A stretch of DNA of 46,099 nt, taken from NCBI RefSeq assembly GCF_005930475.1, contig NZ_SJEW01000037.1:1-46099 (forward strand), given 5' to 3'. How positions within the stretch are numbered: position 1 is the first letter of the stretch; each line of letters begins with the position of its first letter. The DNA comes from Modestobacter altitudinis (GTDB lineage: Bacteria > Actinomycetota > Actinomycetes > Mycobacteriales > Geodermatophilaceae). Shown here piece after piece: positions 34,095 to 42,483 of the stretch. Position numbers and translations under genes: made by a program. Below the pieces are notes generated by a model that saw only the letters and a program-made list of their open reading frames with translations, did not search any database and had not been told where the DNA came from.

Positions 34095-36641
34095 TCAGGG
34101 GGTGCGGGGCGTGACCTCCGGGCCGGCCTCGGCCGGGCGCGGTCGGTCCTCCGGGTGCAGCCGGACGGCGACCAGCGCGACGTCGTCCTCCGAGCCGTGC
34201 GGGCGCATCCGCACCAGCACCTGGTCGCAGAGCTCGTCGAGCTCGAGGCCACCCAGCTCCCCGAGCAGCGTCGTCAGCCGCGCCACGCCGTCGTCGAGGG
34301 GCAGGTCCGGTCCCTCGACCAGACCGTCGGTGTACAGCAGCACCGTCGACCCGATGGGGAGCACGGCGACCTGCTCGCGCCGGACCGCCAGCGGGTCGAC
34401 GCCGAGCATCAGGTCGGCCCGCTCCGTGGCGAGGACCTCCACCCGGCCGTCGGGGAGCAGCACCAGCAGCGGCGGGTGCCCGGCGCTCGACCAGCGCAGC
34501 CGGGCCTCGCCGCGGGCGCGGTCCACCGGCTCCTGCTCCAACCGGGCCACGGCCGCGGTGGCCAGGGTGTGCACCTGCAGCCCCTCGATCGCCCGGTCCA
34601 GGTCGCTCAGCACGGCCGCCGGACCGCCCCGGCTGCTGTAGGCGATCCCGCGGAGCAGGCTGCGCAGCTGGCCCATCGCCGCGGCCGCCACCGTGTCGTG
34701 CCCCACGACGTCCCCGATCGCCACCACGGTGGCGCCGCCGGGCTGCAGGAAGGCGTCGTACCAGTCGCCGCCGACCTGCGCGGCCTGCACCGCCGGGACG
34801 TACCGCACGGCGATCTGGGAGTGGTCGGGCTCCGGCGGCGCGGTGAGCAGGCTGCGCTGCAGCTCCTCGGCCATCCGGCGCTCCTGCTCGTGCAGGGCGG
34901 CACTGTCCAACGCCAGCGCGGCGCGGTCGGCCACGTCCCGCAGGGTGGCCCGGTCGGCGGCGTCCATCAGGTCCCGGTCCCGCCCGCGGTACAGGCTCAT
35001 GGCGCCGAGCACCCGGCCGCGGGCGACCAGCGCGATGGCCACCGCCGTCGCCGGGTCCAGCTGCTGGTGGGTGTCGCGGGCCGGACCGGGCGGCAGGTGC
35101 GCGCCCACCGCCGCCCAGACGTCGGGCACGACCGTCACCTCGCCGGTCGCCAGGGCGTCGACGATCGGGGCGGTGGAGTTGAGCGCGCCCAGCCGGACGC
35201 GGGCGTACTCCGCGGCGACCGGCCGCAGCTCCGGGTCGGCGTGCCAGCTGGCCACGTCGTGCAGCCGGCCGTCCGCGCCGACGAGGCTGGCGATCGCCCA
35301 GTCCGCCAGCTCGGGCACCACCGCGTGCAGCAGCTCCTGCAGGGCTCCGGTGCCGCCGCGCCGGTCGACCAGCGCGGCGGACAACGTGTCCGAAACCCGG
35401 GCGATCAAGGCGAGCCGCCGGGCGTCCCGCCGCGACTGCTCCTCCCGGCGCCGCCGCTCGGTGATGTCGAGGAAGTACACCGACAGGCCCTCGGGGCTCG
35501 GCCAGGCGCGGACCTCGTACCAGCTGTCCAGCGGCGGCGGGTAGTACGCCTCGAACGCCGTCGGCCGGCCGGAGTCCATGGCCGCGCGGTACTGCCGGTC
35601 GAAGTCGCTGCCGACCGCGGCGGGGAACAGGTCCCAGACCACCCCACCCAGCAGCTCCTCCCGGCCGAGCCCCAGCAGCCGCTCCGCCTCGACGTTGGCG
35701 TGGGTGAAGGTCCACTGCCGGTCCAGGGAGAAGAACGCCGCCGGCATCGACTCCAGCACCCGGGCCACCCGCGCATCGGCCAGCCGCTGCTCGGTGGTGT
35801 CGTAGCCGGCGCCCAGCAGCCGCACCGCGACGCCCCGCTCGTCCGGCAGGGCCCGGCCGCGGGCCTGCACCCAGCGGACCGCGCCGTCGGGGTGCCGCAC
35901 GCGGTACTCGGCCTCGAAGACCCCGCACCCGTCGACGGCGGTCTGGATCGCCTCCTGCACCCGGGCGGCATCCTCGGGGTGCAGCCGGTCGGTGAACGCC
36001 TCGATGTCCCCGGTGAAGCCCTCCTGGTCGTACCCGAAGACCTCCAGCATCCGGTCGTCCCAGGTCAGCCGGCCGGTGACCAGGTCCCAGTCGAAGCTGC
36101 CGATGCCGGCCGCGTCGATCGCCAGCCCCCAGCGCAGCCGGTTCGCCTCGAAATCGGCGGTCAGGGCGGCGAGCTCCAGCTCGCTGGCCGCCGGCGCGGC
36201 CAGCTGCGACAGCAGGGCGACGTCGGCCTCGGTCCAGGCCCGCGGCGCCGGGTCGAAGACGGCCAGCACCCCGACGACGTGGTGGCGCACCGGGTCGGTC
36301 AGCGGGACGCCGAGGTAGGCGACGGCCGTCCCCGACCGGACGGCGGGCAGCTCGGCCAGCCGCGGGTCGTCCCGTGCGTCCGGCACCACGAGCGGCGCGC
36401 CGGAGGTGGCGACCAGCCCGCTGAGCGTCTCCGCCGGGGGGAGCTCGGTGCCGACGGTCCACACCTGCGGCCCGGAGCCGCCGGCCATCGTCTGCACCTC
36501 GCCCATCACGGCGATGCCGGCCGAGGGTGCGCCCAGCAGCCGCGCGGCGAGGTCGGCCAGCCGCTGCAGGCCGGGGGAGCCGACCGCCGACGCGGCGACC
36601 CGGCGGGCGGCGGCGAGCCGCTCGGCGTCCAGCGGTGACAT
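34095..36641 (-). CDS. GAF-PAS-PAS-GAF-SpoIIE phosphatase
   Basis: An 848-residue cytoplasmic sensor phosphatase. Domains: GAF (~20-165), PAS (~170-290, GIGSFDWDLVTGRLTWDDRM), PAS (~295-400, SMPAAFFSLDRQWTFTHANV), a second GAF (~410-560), and a PP2C/SpoIIE domain (~590-835). Metal motifs are QVGGDWYDAF near residue 626 and AIGDVVGHD; LLYTDGLVEG and SEDDVALVAV complete the site. It would dephosphorylate a STAS anti-anti-sigma factor in response to light, redox or ligand. No cofactor residue, such as a LOV Cys, is evident. No STAS gene is in the window. Confidence 0.93.
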   Translation of the reverse strand: MSPLDAERLAAARRVAASAVGSPGLQRLADLAARLLGAPSAGIAVMGEVQTMAGGSGPQVWTVGTELPPAETLSGLVATSGAPLVVPDARDDPRLAELPAVRSGTAVAYLGVPLTDPVRHHVVGVLAVFDPAPRAWTEADVALLSQLAAPAASELELAALTADFEANRLRWGLAIDAAGIGSFDWDLVTGRLTWDDRMLEVFGYDQEGFTGDIEAFTDRLHPEDAARVQEAIQTAVDGCGVFEAEYRVRHPDGAVRWVQARGRALPDERGVAVRLLGAGYDTTEQRLADARVARVLESMPAAFFSLDRQWTFTHANVEAERLLGLGREELLGGVVWDLFPAAVGSDFDRQYRAAMDSGRPTAFEAYYPPPLDSWYEVRAWPSPEGLSVYFLDITERRRREEQSRRDARRLALIARVSDTLSAALVDRRGGTGALQELLHAVVPELADWAIASLVGADGRLHDVASWHADPELRPVAAEYARVRLGALNSTAPIVDALATGEVTVVPDVWAAVGAHLPPGPARDTHQQLDPATAVAIALVARGRVLGAMSLYRGRDRDLMDAADRATLRDVADRAALALDSAALHEQERRMAEELQRSLLTAPPEPDHSQIAVRYVPAVQAAQVGGDWYDAFLQPGGATVVAIGDVVGHDTVAAAAMGQLRSLLRGIAYSSRGGPAAVLSDLDRAIEGLQVHTLATAAVARLEQEPVDRARGEARLRWSSAGHPPLLVLLPDGRVEVLATERADLMLGVDPLAVRREQVAVLPIGSTVLLYTDGLVEGPDLPLDDGVARLTTLLGELGGLELDELCDQVLVRMRPHGSEDDVALVAVRLHPEDRPRPAEAGPEVTPRTP

Positions 36642-36718
36642 CTACCCCGCTCCCCTCCTCGCCCGGGGCAGACGTCCCCGCCCGCCACCGATCATGCCTG
36701 GTGGGCCCGGCCCTGCCC

Positions 36719-38554
36719 TCAGCGCCCGACGGCGTACCCCTGCATGCCCCGGGGGTTCGCCGCCGCACGGAGGACACCGGTCTCCGGGTCGACGGACACC
36801 GCCGACAACCGCCCCAGCGACCAGCCGTCGGCGACGGTGACGGTGTGCCCGCGGCGCCGGAGCTCGGCGATGGCCGGCTCCCCGAGCCGCGACTCGACGA
36901 CGACCTCGCCGGGGGTCATGTCCCGCGGGAAGAACGACGACGGGAAGCTGGTGGTGTGCCAGGCCGGTGCGTCGATCGCGGCCTGCAGGTCCAGGCCACC
37001 GAGCACGTGGGCCAGCCAGAAGCACAGCTGCCACTGCTCCTGCTGGTCACCGCCCGGGGTGCCGAACGCGAGGGTCGGGACCCCTCCGCGCAGGGCCAGC
37101 GACGGCGTCAGCGTGGTGCGCGGGCGCTTGCCCGGCAGCAGTGAGTTGGGCAGCCCCGGCTCCAGCCAGAACATCTGCGCCCGGGTGCCGAGCGCGAAGC
37201 CCAGCGAGGGGATGGTCGGCGAGCTCTGCAGCCAGCCACCGGACGGGGTGGCCGAGACGATGTTGCCCCAGCGGTCGACGACGTCGACGTGGCAGGTGTC
37301 GCCCCGGGTCGTGCCGCGCGTGTCGACGGTGGGCTCGCCGACCCCGGCGATGGTGCCCGCCGACGGGCGGGCGCCGGCAGACGTCTCGGTGACGAAGGCC
37401 GGGAGCCTGGGCGGGCGCCCGCCGGGCGAGCCGGGCCGCAGTTCGGTGCTGGCCCGGTCGCTGATGAGCGCCCGCCGTTGCTCGGTGTAGGTGGCGGACA
37501 GGAGGTCGTCCACCGGTGCCTCTGCCGTGTCGCCGTACCAGGCCTCGCGATCGGCCATGGCCAGCTTCACCGCCTCCACGCTGGCGTGGACCAGGTCCGG
37601 GCTGACGCGGGGCTGACCGTCGGTGCCCGATGCGTACCCGGCCCCGGCACCTGCCGCCGGGTGGCCGTCCACCATCGCGAGCGCCTGGAGCAGCGCCGGG
37701 CCCTGGGACCACGGCCCGGCCTTCGCGAGCGTCCACCCACGCCAGTCGAGGGTGACCGGCGGCTCGTACGTCGGGCGCCAGCCGGCGAGATCTGCTCCGG
37801 TGAGGAACCCGCTGTGCGGACGACCGGAGTCGTCCATGACAGCGGACCGGGAGAACTCGTCGATCGCCTCGGCGACGAACCCCGTGTACCAAGCCGCGAG
37901 TGCCGCGTCGATCTGTGCCTCTCGGGAGGGACCGCGCGCTGCGTCGAGCAGTCGGCGGTAGGTCGAGGCGAGGACCGGGTTGCGGAACAGGCGGCCGGCG
38001 GTGGGGGGTGCTCCGTCGGGGGCGAGCCAGGTGGCGGCCGAGGTAGGCCAGTGGGAACGGAAGTGCTCGGAGACCGAGGCGACGGTCGCGGCGACCCGCG
38101 GGAGGAGCGGGTGGCCGTGCTCGGCGTACTCGATGGCGAAGCGGAGGACGGCGTCCAGCGGCAGGGTGCCGTGGTCGCGGAGGAGGGTCAGCCACGCGCC
38201 GAGGGCGCCTGGCACGGTGGCGGCGAGGAGCCCGGTGCCCGGGACCAGGTCGAGGCCCAGTTGGCTGTAGGCCTCGATCGTGGCGCCCGCGGGGGCGACC
38301 CCCTGACCGGACAGGACGACGGGCTCCCCCGCGCCGGTGGCTGCCCGCGGGCTCCGGGCGAAGAGGACCGGGACCTCCCCACCGGGGCCGTTGAGGTGCG
38401 GTTCGACGACCTGCAGGGTGAGACCCGCAGCGACCGCGGCATCGAAGGCGTTGCCGCCGGCCTCGAGGGTCGCCATGCCTGCCGCGCTGGCGAGCCAGTG
38501 GGTCGAGGCGACCATCCCGAAGGTGCCGGCCAGTTCCGGACGCGTGGTGAACAC
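36719..38554 (-). CDS. ggt: Gamma-glutamyltransferase
   Basis: A 611-residue Ntn-hydrolase proenzyme. GMVASTHWLASAAGMATLEA and GGNAFDAAVAAGLTLQVVEP are the family N-terminus. Self-cleavage would occur before Thr ~420 in TRGDTCHVDVVDRWG; PSGGWLQSSP lies in the small-subunit substrate site. No signal peptide is seen, so a cytoplasmic location is likely; oxamate-type GGT-like hydrolases are an alternative. Start GTG 38554 is preceded by TAGGCT six bases upstream (leaderless). An upstream gene on the same strand reads 122 codons into its 5' end in another frame. Confidence 0.92.
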   Translation of the reverse strand: MFTTRPELAGTFGMVASTHWLASAAGMATLEAGGNAFDAAVAAGLTLQVVEPHLNGPGGEVPVLFARSPRAATGAGEPVVLSGQGVAPAGATIEAYSQLGLDLVPGTGLLAATVPGALGAWLTLLRDHGTLPLDAVLRFAIEYAEHGHPLLPRVAATVASVSEHFRSHWPTSAATWLAPDGAPPTAGRLFRNPVLASTYRRLLDAARGPSREAQIDAALAAWYTGFVAEAIDEFSRSAVMDDSGRPHSGFLTGADLAGWRPTYEPPVTLDWRGWTLAKAGPWSQGPALLQALAMVDGHPAAGAGAGYASGTDGQPRVSPDLVHASVEAVKLAMADREAWYGDTAEAPVDDLLSATYTEQRRALISDRASTELRPGSPGGRPPRLPAFVTETSAGARPSAGTIAGVGEPTVDTRGTTRGDTCHVDVVDRWGNIVSATPSGGWLQSSPTIPSLGFALGTRAQMFWLEPGLPNSLLPGKRPRTTLTPSLALRGGVPTLAFGTPGGDQQEQWQLCFWLAHVLGGLDLQAAIDAPAWHTTSFPSSFFPRDMTPGEVVVESRLGEPAIAELRRRGHTVTVADGWSLGRLSAVSVDPETGVLRAAANPRGMQGYAVGR

Positions 38555-39342
38555 GTAGCCAGCCTAAGGACAGGACGGCGGTGCGCGCGCTGCCACGAGT
38601 GCCGGCGGGGCGGCGGCGCGGTGGGCGTGCCGGGCAGCTCACGCAGCGGCGCGGGGTCGTCGTCGTCCGGGGCTCTGTGCCGGAGGTCGGGGAGCGGCGC
38701 CAGGACCAGGCTGTACAGCGGCGGCGGGACCGGCCGGTCCCAGCTCAGCCGCGCGCCGTGCGTGCCGCTCCCCCAGGTGGCCGCCTGCCGGGCCAGCCCG
38801 CGCAGCCCGGCCAGCAGCGACCGCACCGGTGCGGTTCCCCGTGGCGCGGGAGGGGCGAGCCGGACCGGGGTGCGCAGCAGGTCCACGGAGAAGTCGGTGG
38901 CGAACTCGATGGCCGCCTCGAGGTCGTGGTCCACCGCCGCCGGACGCGGGGGCGCGGGGAGCACGGGGGGCGCGGCGGCCGGCACGGGTGCCACCGCCAC
39001 GGCCGGGGTGGTCGCCCGGGTCGTCCCGTCGCCCAGCCGGTGGACGCGCAGCGGCGTGCCCCGCCAGCTCAGGTGCGCCCCGTCGGCGCCGGCACCCCAG
39101 GTCGCCAGGCGCCTGCTCACCCGCTGCCAGCGGGAGCGGACCGGCGTCCCGTGGGCCGGCGGGCCGCCGGGTCCGTCGCCGGGCACCGCCGTCGCGAGCC
39201 CGACGGACGGCCCGACCGCGAGGTCGGCGGTGGCGTACCGCTCGGCCGGCTGGGTGGGTCCGGTGCCGAACAGCCCAGGGGCACCGGCGGGTCCGGCGGC
39301 GAGCACGGCGGTGCGGGAGCCCGGTGCGGTCTGCACAGCCAT
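38188..39342 (-). CDS. Unrecognised Ala/Pro-rich protein with duplicated ATWG..LSW motif
   Basis: ATG 39342 with GGAAGG upstream. Coding-type codons run for about 250 residues. Two related segments stand out: SRRLATWGAGADGAHLSWRG (~80-100) and ARQAATWGSGTHGARLSWDR (~185-205), each preceded by Arg-rich helices and separated by Pro/Ala linkers. An acidic stretch APDDDDPAPL follows. No signal peptide, membrane span or known domain is seen. Codon bias fades near 38580 and no stop occurs until 38188, so the last ~122 codons overlap ggt. The stop was probably lost, or the true end lies near 38580 through a frameshift. Confidence 0.5.
   Translation of the reverse strand: MAVQTAPGSRTAVLAAGPAGAPGLFGTGPTQPAERYATADLAVGPSVGLATAVPGDGPGGPPAHGTPVRSRWQRVSRRLATWGAGADGAHLSWRGTPLRVHRLGDGTTRATTPAVAVAPVPAAAPPVLPAPPRPAAVDHDLEAAIEFATDFSVDLLRTPVRLAPPAPRGTAPVRSLLAGLRGLARQAATWGSGTHGARLSWDRPVPPPLYSLVLAPLPDLRHRAPDDDDPAPLRELPGTPTAPPPRRHSWQRAHRRPVLRLATCSPRVRNWPAPSGWSPRPTGSPARQAWRPSRPAATPSMPRSLRVSPCRSSNRTSTAPVGRSRSSSPGARGQPPARGSPSSCPVRGSPPRAPRSRPTANWASTWSRAPGSSPPPCQAPSARG
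38561..38566 (-). promoter_or_regulatory. Putative leaderless -10 box of ggt
   Basis: TAGGCT on the minus strand, six bases before GTG 38554. Confidence 0.4.
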
Positions 39343-39631
39343 GGGGTGCCGCCTTCCGGGGAGTAGTTGCCGCGGTCGGGGAAGGGACCGCGGGCAAGGA
39401 AGAACCTACGGACGGCGACGCCGGTGGACCCCGTCCCGGGGCGACCCGGTCCGGCCGCGTGACCGAACCGTTGTGCGACCCCCTCGGGGCGGTCGACGAC
39501 CCCGCCGCCGAGGCGGGCACTTGTCGACCGTCGTCGACGAAAGTCCAGGTCACCGGCCGATCCGGCGGTCGATGACCTCGGCGGCCGGGGCGACGCACCG
39601 GCGTGTCGCGTACGTCTGATGGGATGTCGCC
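39343..39631. other. Gene-free divergent region
   Basis: 289 bases between two divergent genes. On the minus strand TAGGTT (about 39403-39408) could be a -10 box for the duplicated-motif gene, followed by an 8-bp hairpin CCGCGGTC / GACCGCGG in its leader (about 39371-39394). On the plus strand TACGTCT lies about 20 bases before the nucleoside hydrolase start. I see no coding pattern or known riboswitch. Confidence 0.4.
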
Positions 39632-40597
39632 GTGGCTGTGACCCCCCTCGTGATCGACACGGACCCCGGCATCGACGACGCCCTGGCGATCCTGCTGGCG
39701 CTGGCCAGCCCGGAGGTGGACCTGCGCCTGGTCACGACGGTGCACGGCAACGTCGACCTGGCGCAGACGACGGAGAACGCGCTCCGGGTGCTGCACCTGG
39801 CGGGCCGCTCCGACGTGCCGGTCGCGGTCGGCGCCGCCACCTCGCTGGTGGTCCCGCAGGCGGAGCGGGCCGGGCACGTCCACGGTGCCGCCGGGCTGGG
39901 CGGCGTCGTCCTGCCCCCGTCGCCGGCGTCGGTGGACCCGCGACCCGCCGTGGTCGCCCTGGCCGACCTCCTGCTGGCCAGCGAGGAGCCGGTCACCGTC
40001 GCGGCGATCGGCCCGCTGACCAATCTCGCGCTGCTGCTCGCCGTCTACCCCGACGCCGCCGCCCGGATCGGCCGGCTGGTCGTGATGGGCGGGTCCGCGA
40101 GCCGCGGCGGCAACGTGACCGCGGCGGCGGAGTTCAACGTGTGGGCCGATCCGGAGGCGGCCGCGGTGGTGTTCCGCGCCGGTCTCCCCACGGTGATGGT
40201 GGGCCTGGACGTCACGCTGCCCACCGTCCTGACCGAGGCCGGCATCGCCCGGTTCGCCGCGGCCGGCGGGGTCGGCTCCCAGGCCGCGGCGATCCTGCGG
40301 CAGTACCTGGACCACGCGCGGAGCAGCTACGGCACCGACGGCGTCGTCGTGCACGACGCGCTGGCGCTCACCGAGGCGATCGCACCGGGCACGCTGCACA
40401 CCGTGCGCCGCGACGTCGTCGTGGACACCGGGGCGAGCGCCGCACGCGGCCAGACGCTGGTCGACCGGCGCACCGTGTCGGCGGCGCCTGCGGCCGTCGA
40501 GGTCGCCGAGGGCGTGGACGGCCCCGCCGCAGTGGAGTTCCTGGTCAGCCGGCTGGTCGCCTACGGGGACGGGGCAGGCACGCCGGCCGGGGTCTGA
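39632..40597 (+). CDS. Inosine-uridine-type nucleoside hydrolase
   Basis: A 321-residue enzyme hydrolysing ribonucleosides to base and ribose. VIDTDPGIDDALAI is the calcium-binding signature, VTTVHGNVDLAQTTENAL the second motif, and AAEFNVWADPEAAAVVF the substrate region. VVVHDALAL carries the last Asp ligand. Whether it prefers purines or pyrimidines is unclear. Start GTG with no strong ribosome site. It may supply bases to salvage enzymes such as the PRTase at 1024, though the two are far apart. Confidence 0.92.
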   Translation: MAVTPLVIDTDPGIDDALAILLALASPEVDLRLVTTVHGNVDLAQTTENALRVLHLAGRSDVPVAVGAATSLVVPQAERAGHVHGAAGLGGVVLPPSPASVDPRPAVVALADLLLASEEPVTVAAIGPLTNLALLLAVYPDAAARIGRLVVMGGSASRGGNVTAAAEFNVWADPEAAAVVFRAGLPTVMVGLDVTLPTVLTEAGIARFAAAGGVGSQAAAILRQYLDHARSSYGTDGVVVHDALALTEAIAPGTLHTVRRDVVVDTGASAARGQTLVDRRTVSAAPAAVEVAEGVDGPAAVEFLVSRLVAYGDGAGTPAGV

Positions 40598-40718
40598 CCG
40601 GGGAGCGCGCCTCCGGGCTGACCCGGACACGGCGTGCCGGACCCCCCGTGCTGCGGTCCGAGACGCCGTCGTCCACCATGGTGCCGGGCGGAGCAACCGC
40701 CGACGGGAGGGGCTGACT

Positions 40719-41204
40719 GTGGGTGCACTGGTCTGGCCGTCTGCCGCGGTCCCGACCGAGGACGGCGACGTCTGGCGGTGGGAGCTGCCCACCGTGCACG
40801 ACGCCTCCCGGGTACGGATGGACCTGCGAGCCCGGCTGGCGCACCCGTCTCTGGCCTCCCGGTCGACGGAGGACGCCCGCGAGGGCCTGCTGCTGGTGTT
40901 CGAGGAGCTGTCCTCCAACGCCCTGCGGCACGGTGGCGGCTCGGTCGTGGCGTTGATCGTCGCGCTGCCCGCCGGCTGGCTGATCGTGCTCACCGACGGC
41001 GCGCCCGACTCGCCTCCGCAGCCCGCGGTCGACCGCGACCCCGCGTACGGCGGCATGGGGCTGCCGATGGTCGCCCAGCTGTCCATCGACTACGGCTGGT
41101 GCAACGAGCCCGGTCGCAAGCACGTCTGGGCCCGGCTCCCGTCCGGCCAGATGTCGGCCGAGGCGCTGCCGCGGCCCCGGTCCTCCTCGGGCCCGGCGGC
41201 CTAG
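40719..41204 (+). CDS. RsbW-like ATP-binding protein (second copy in window)
   Basis: A 161-residue GHKL domain: the N-box VFEELSSNALRHGGGSVVAL and the lid region GGMGLPMVAQLSIDYGW closely parallel the protein at 33648 (DEMASNALRHGGGG, GGLGLYLIAEMAEDHGW). G1 is again weak (LTDGAPDSPPQPA). Both share a PPQPAV-DRDP/GRDP segment, marking one subfamily. A C-terminal Ser/Pro tail is extra. GTG start with GGGAGGGG. Likely an anti-sigma or STAS kinase; the partner is unknown. Confidence 0.8.
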   Translation: MGALVWPSAAVPTEDGDVWRWELPTVHDASRVRMDLRARLAHPSLASRSTEDAREGLLLVFEELSSNALRHGGGSVVALIVALPAGWLIVLTDGAPDSPPQPAVDRDPAYGGMGLPMVAQLSIDYGWCNEPGRKHVWARLPSGQMSAEALPRPRSSSGPAA

Positions 41205-41208
41205 CAGG

Positions 41209-41610
41209 TCAGCCCGCCACCACCTGGACGTCGGTGAAGCCCTCGACGGTGGACGGCGGGACCAACCGCGCCGCGGTGCTGAACAGGCCGACGTCCGGGA
41301 CCCGGGCGCGCCCGGTACGGGCGTCGTTGCGCCGCCGGCAGGTCTCCAGCGGGACGTCGAGGAACACCGCCCGCACCGGGACGCCCGCGGCGACGGCGAG
41401 CTCGACCAGCGCCGCCCGCTCGGCCGGTGAGGGGTCGGTGTTGTCCACGACCACGCTGGCACCCTCGGCGAGCAGCTGGGCGACCACCCGGCGCTGCCGG
41501 GCCTCCCGGTGCCGCGCGTTCGGCCAGTGGTCCTTGCTGACGACCACGTGCGTCCCCGCCAGGTGCTCGGCGACCCAGGTGCTCTTCCCCGCCCCCTGCA
41601 ACCCCACCAT
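41209..41610 (-). CDS. Small P-loop (AAA/zeta-type) kinase
   Basis: A 133-residue nucleotide kinase-like protein with Walker A GLQGAGKST at residues 3-11, an SKDHWPNARHREARQRR helix, VVVDNTDPSPAERAAL (DNT motif of polynucleotide-kinase/YjjK-like ATPases) and a lid VPLETCRRRNDAR. It resembles the kinase half of T4 PNKP-like proteins. ATG 41610 is chosen, with ACGAG eight bases upstream; TTG 41619 is possible. Hairpin element copy 4 lies just upstream. Confidence 0.82.
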   Translation of the reverse strand: MVGLQGAGKSTWVAEHLAGTHVVVSKDHWPNARHREARQRRVVAQLLAEGASVVVDNTDPSPAERAALVELAVAAGVPVRAVFLDVPLETCRRRNDARTGRARVPDVGLFSTAARLVPPSTVEGFTDVQVVAG

Positions 41611-41633
41611 CACGACCAACTCGTTGCAGGCTT

Positions 41634-41696
41634 CAGCCGGCCCCCTGCAGGGGCCTACGGCGAGCGTGCGAGTCGTGGGGGGCAGGGGGTGTTTCC
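41634..41696 (-). repeat. Gene-end hairpin element, copy 4
   Basis: Begins right after the TGA of the 41697 gene as GGAAACACCCCCTGCCCC and ends GCAGGGGGCCGGCTG on the minus strand. The outer stem CCCCCTGC/GCAGGGGG differs from other copies on both sides, keeping pairing. Confidence 0.7.
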
Positions 41697-41966
41697 TCAG
41701 GCGGCGCGGACCGGCCGGACGTCGGCGCCCGCCGGCTCGTCGTCCTCGACCCGGCGCGGGGCCGGGTGCTCGACGAGCGCCAGCACCCGGCCGGCCATGA
41801 ACCGGGCGGTGCGCACCGGCGTGCCGCCGCGGGTCACCTCGGTGACCTCGACGAGCCCGCGCCCGTGCGTGGTCTCCACCCGGCGGCCGGCCCGAGTGGC
41901 CTCGATCTCGTAGGTGCGGCTGCTGCCGCCGGCGTCGACGACGACCTCGACACGGTCACCCTTCAC
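41697..41966 (-). CDS. Small conserved hypothetical protein
   Basis: An 89-residue soluble protein with a beta-rich first half (KGDRVEVVVDAGGSSRTYEI) and a pattern VETTHGRGLVEVTEVTRGGT. I recognise no named family; it resembles small actinobacterial proteins of unknown role. RBS GAGGAGG upstream of ATG 41966. It is divergent from the PRC-barrel gene across 128 bases. Confidence 0.65.
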   Translation of the reverse strand: MKGDRVEVVVDAGGSSRTYEIEATRAGRRVETTHGRGLVEVTEVTRGGTPVRTARFMAGRVLALVEHPAPRRVEDDEPAGADVRPVRAA

Positions 41967-42094
41967 GGGTCCTCCTCGCGTTGACGAACACCCGGTACAA
42001 CACCCCCCGGAGACACCCGATTCCGCTGGTCAACGGTTCAGCGGGCCGATCGCCGGGCATGCAGGAACGATTGCCCGTGACCCGAGGAGGACCC

Positions 42095-42442
42095 GTGTTC
42101 CCGGCCGAGAACATCCGTGACTGGCGCACCAAGAACGTCATAGACCCCGACGGGAGCAAGATCGGAACGCTGGAGTCGGTGTACGTGGACACGACGACCG
42201 ACCTGCCGTTCTTCGCCGCGGTCACCACCGGCATCATCGGCCGCCACAAGCTGACCTTCGTCCCGCTCACCAACGCCACCGTGACGCCCGACGCCATCCG
42301 GGTCACCGTGAGCAAGGACCTGACGAAGGACGCCCCGTCGATCGACACCGACGGCGAGCTCAGCGTGGAGGACGAGCCCGCCGTCTTCGCGCACTACTCG
42401 CTGCCGTACACCTCCGGCGTCCGGCGGCTCGCCCGCAGGTAG
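42095..42442 (+). CDS. PRC-barrel domain protein
   Basis: A 115-residue single PRC-barrel: NVIDPDGSKIGTLESVYVDT is the core and GIIGRHKLTFVPLTNA the second half. Stand-alone PRC proteins are often stress-induced and of unclear function. GTG 42095 has CGAGGAGG. Upstream, GTT-N16-GGGCAT (about 42036-42060) resembles sigma-B/F promoters (GTTT-N15-GGGTAT). The stop is followed by the short hairpin copy 5. Confidence 0.82.
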   Translation: MFPAENIRDWRTKNVIDPDGSKIGTLESVYVDTTTDLPFFAAVTTGIIGRHKLTFVPLTNATVTPDAIRVTVSKDLTKDAPSIDTDGELSVEDEPAVFAHYSLPYTSGVRRLARR

Positions 42443-42483
42443 CAGGAGCAGGGGCCCCCTGCCGACAGGGCAGGGAGCCTCCC
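42443..42483. repeat. Gene-end hairpin element, shortened copy 5
   Basis: Fills the gap between two convergent stops: GGGGCCCCCTGCC - GACA - GGGCAGGGAGCCTCCC. It keeps the outer arms of the longer copies but lacks the inner hairpin. It abuts the TGA of the NYN gene. Confidence 0.55.

Noticed and set aside
33556-36777. Frames over 800 codons on both strands over the SpoIIE phosphatase
   Set aside because: High GC3 leaves shadow frames open. Only the 34095-36641 minus frame contains GAF, PAS and PP2C motifs.
38639-41086. An 815-codon minus frame over the nucleoside hydrolase
   Set aside because: It opposes a clear nucleoside hydrolase and RsbW-like gene and reads as Arg/Gly-rich shadow sequence.
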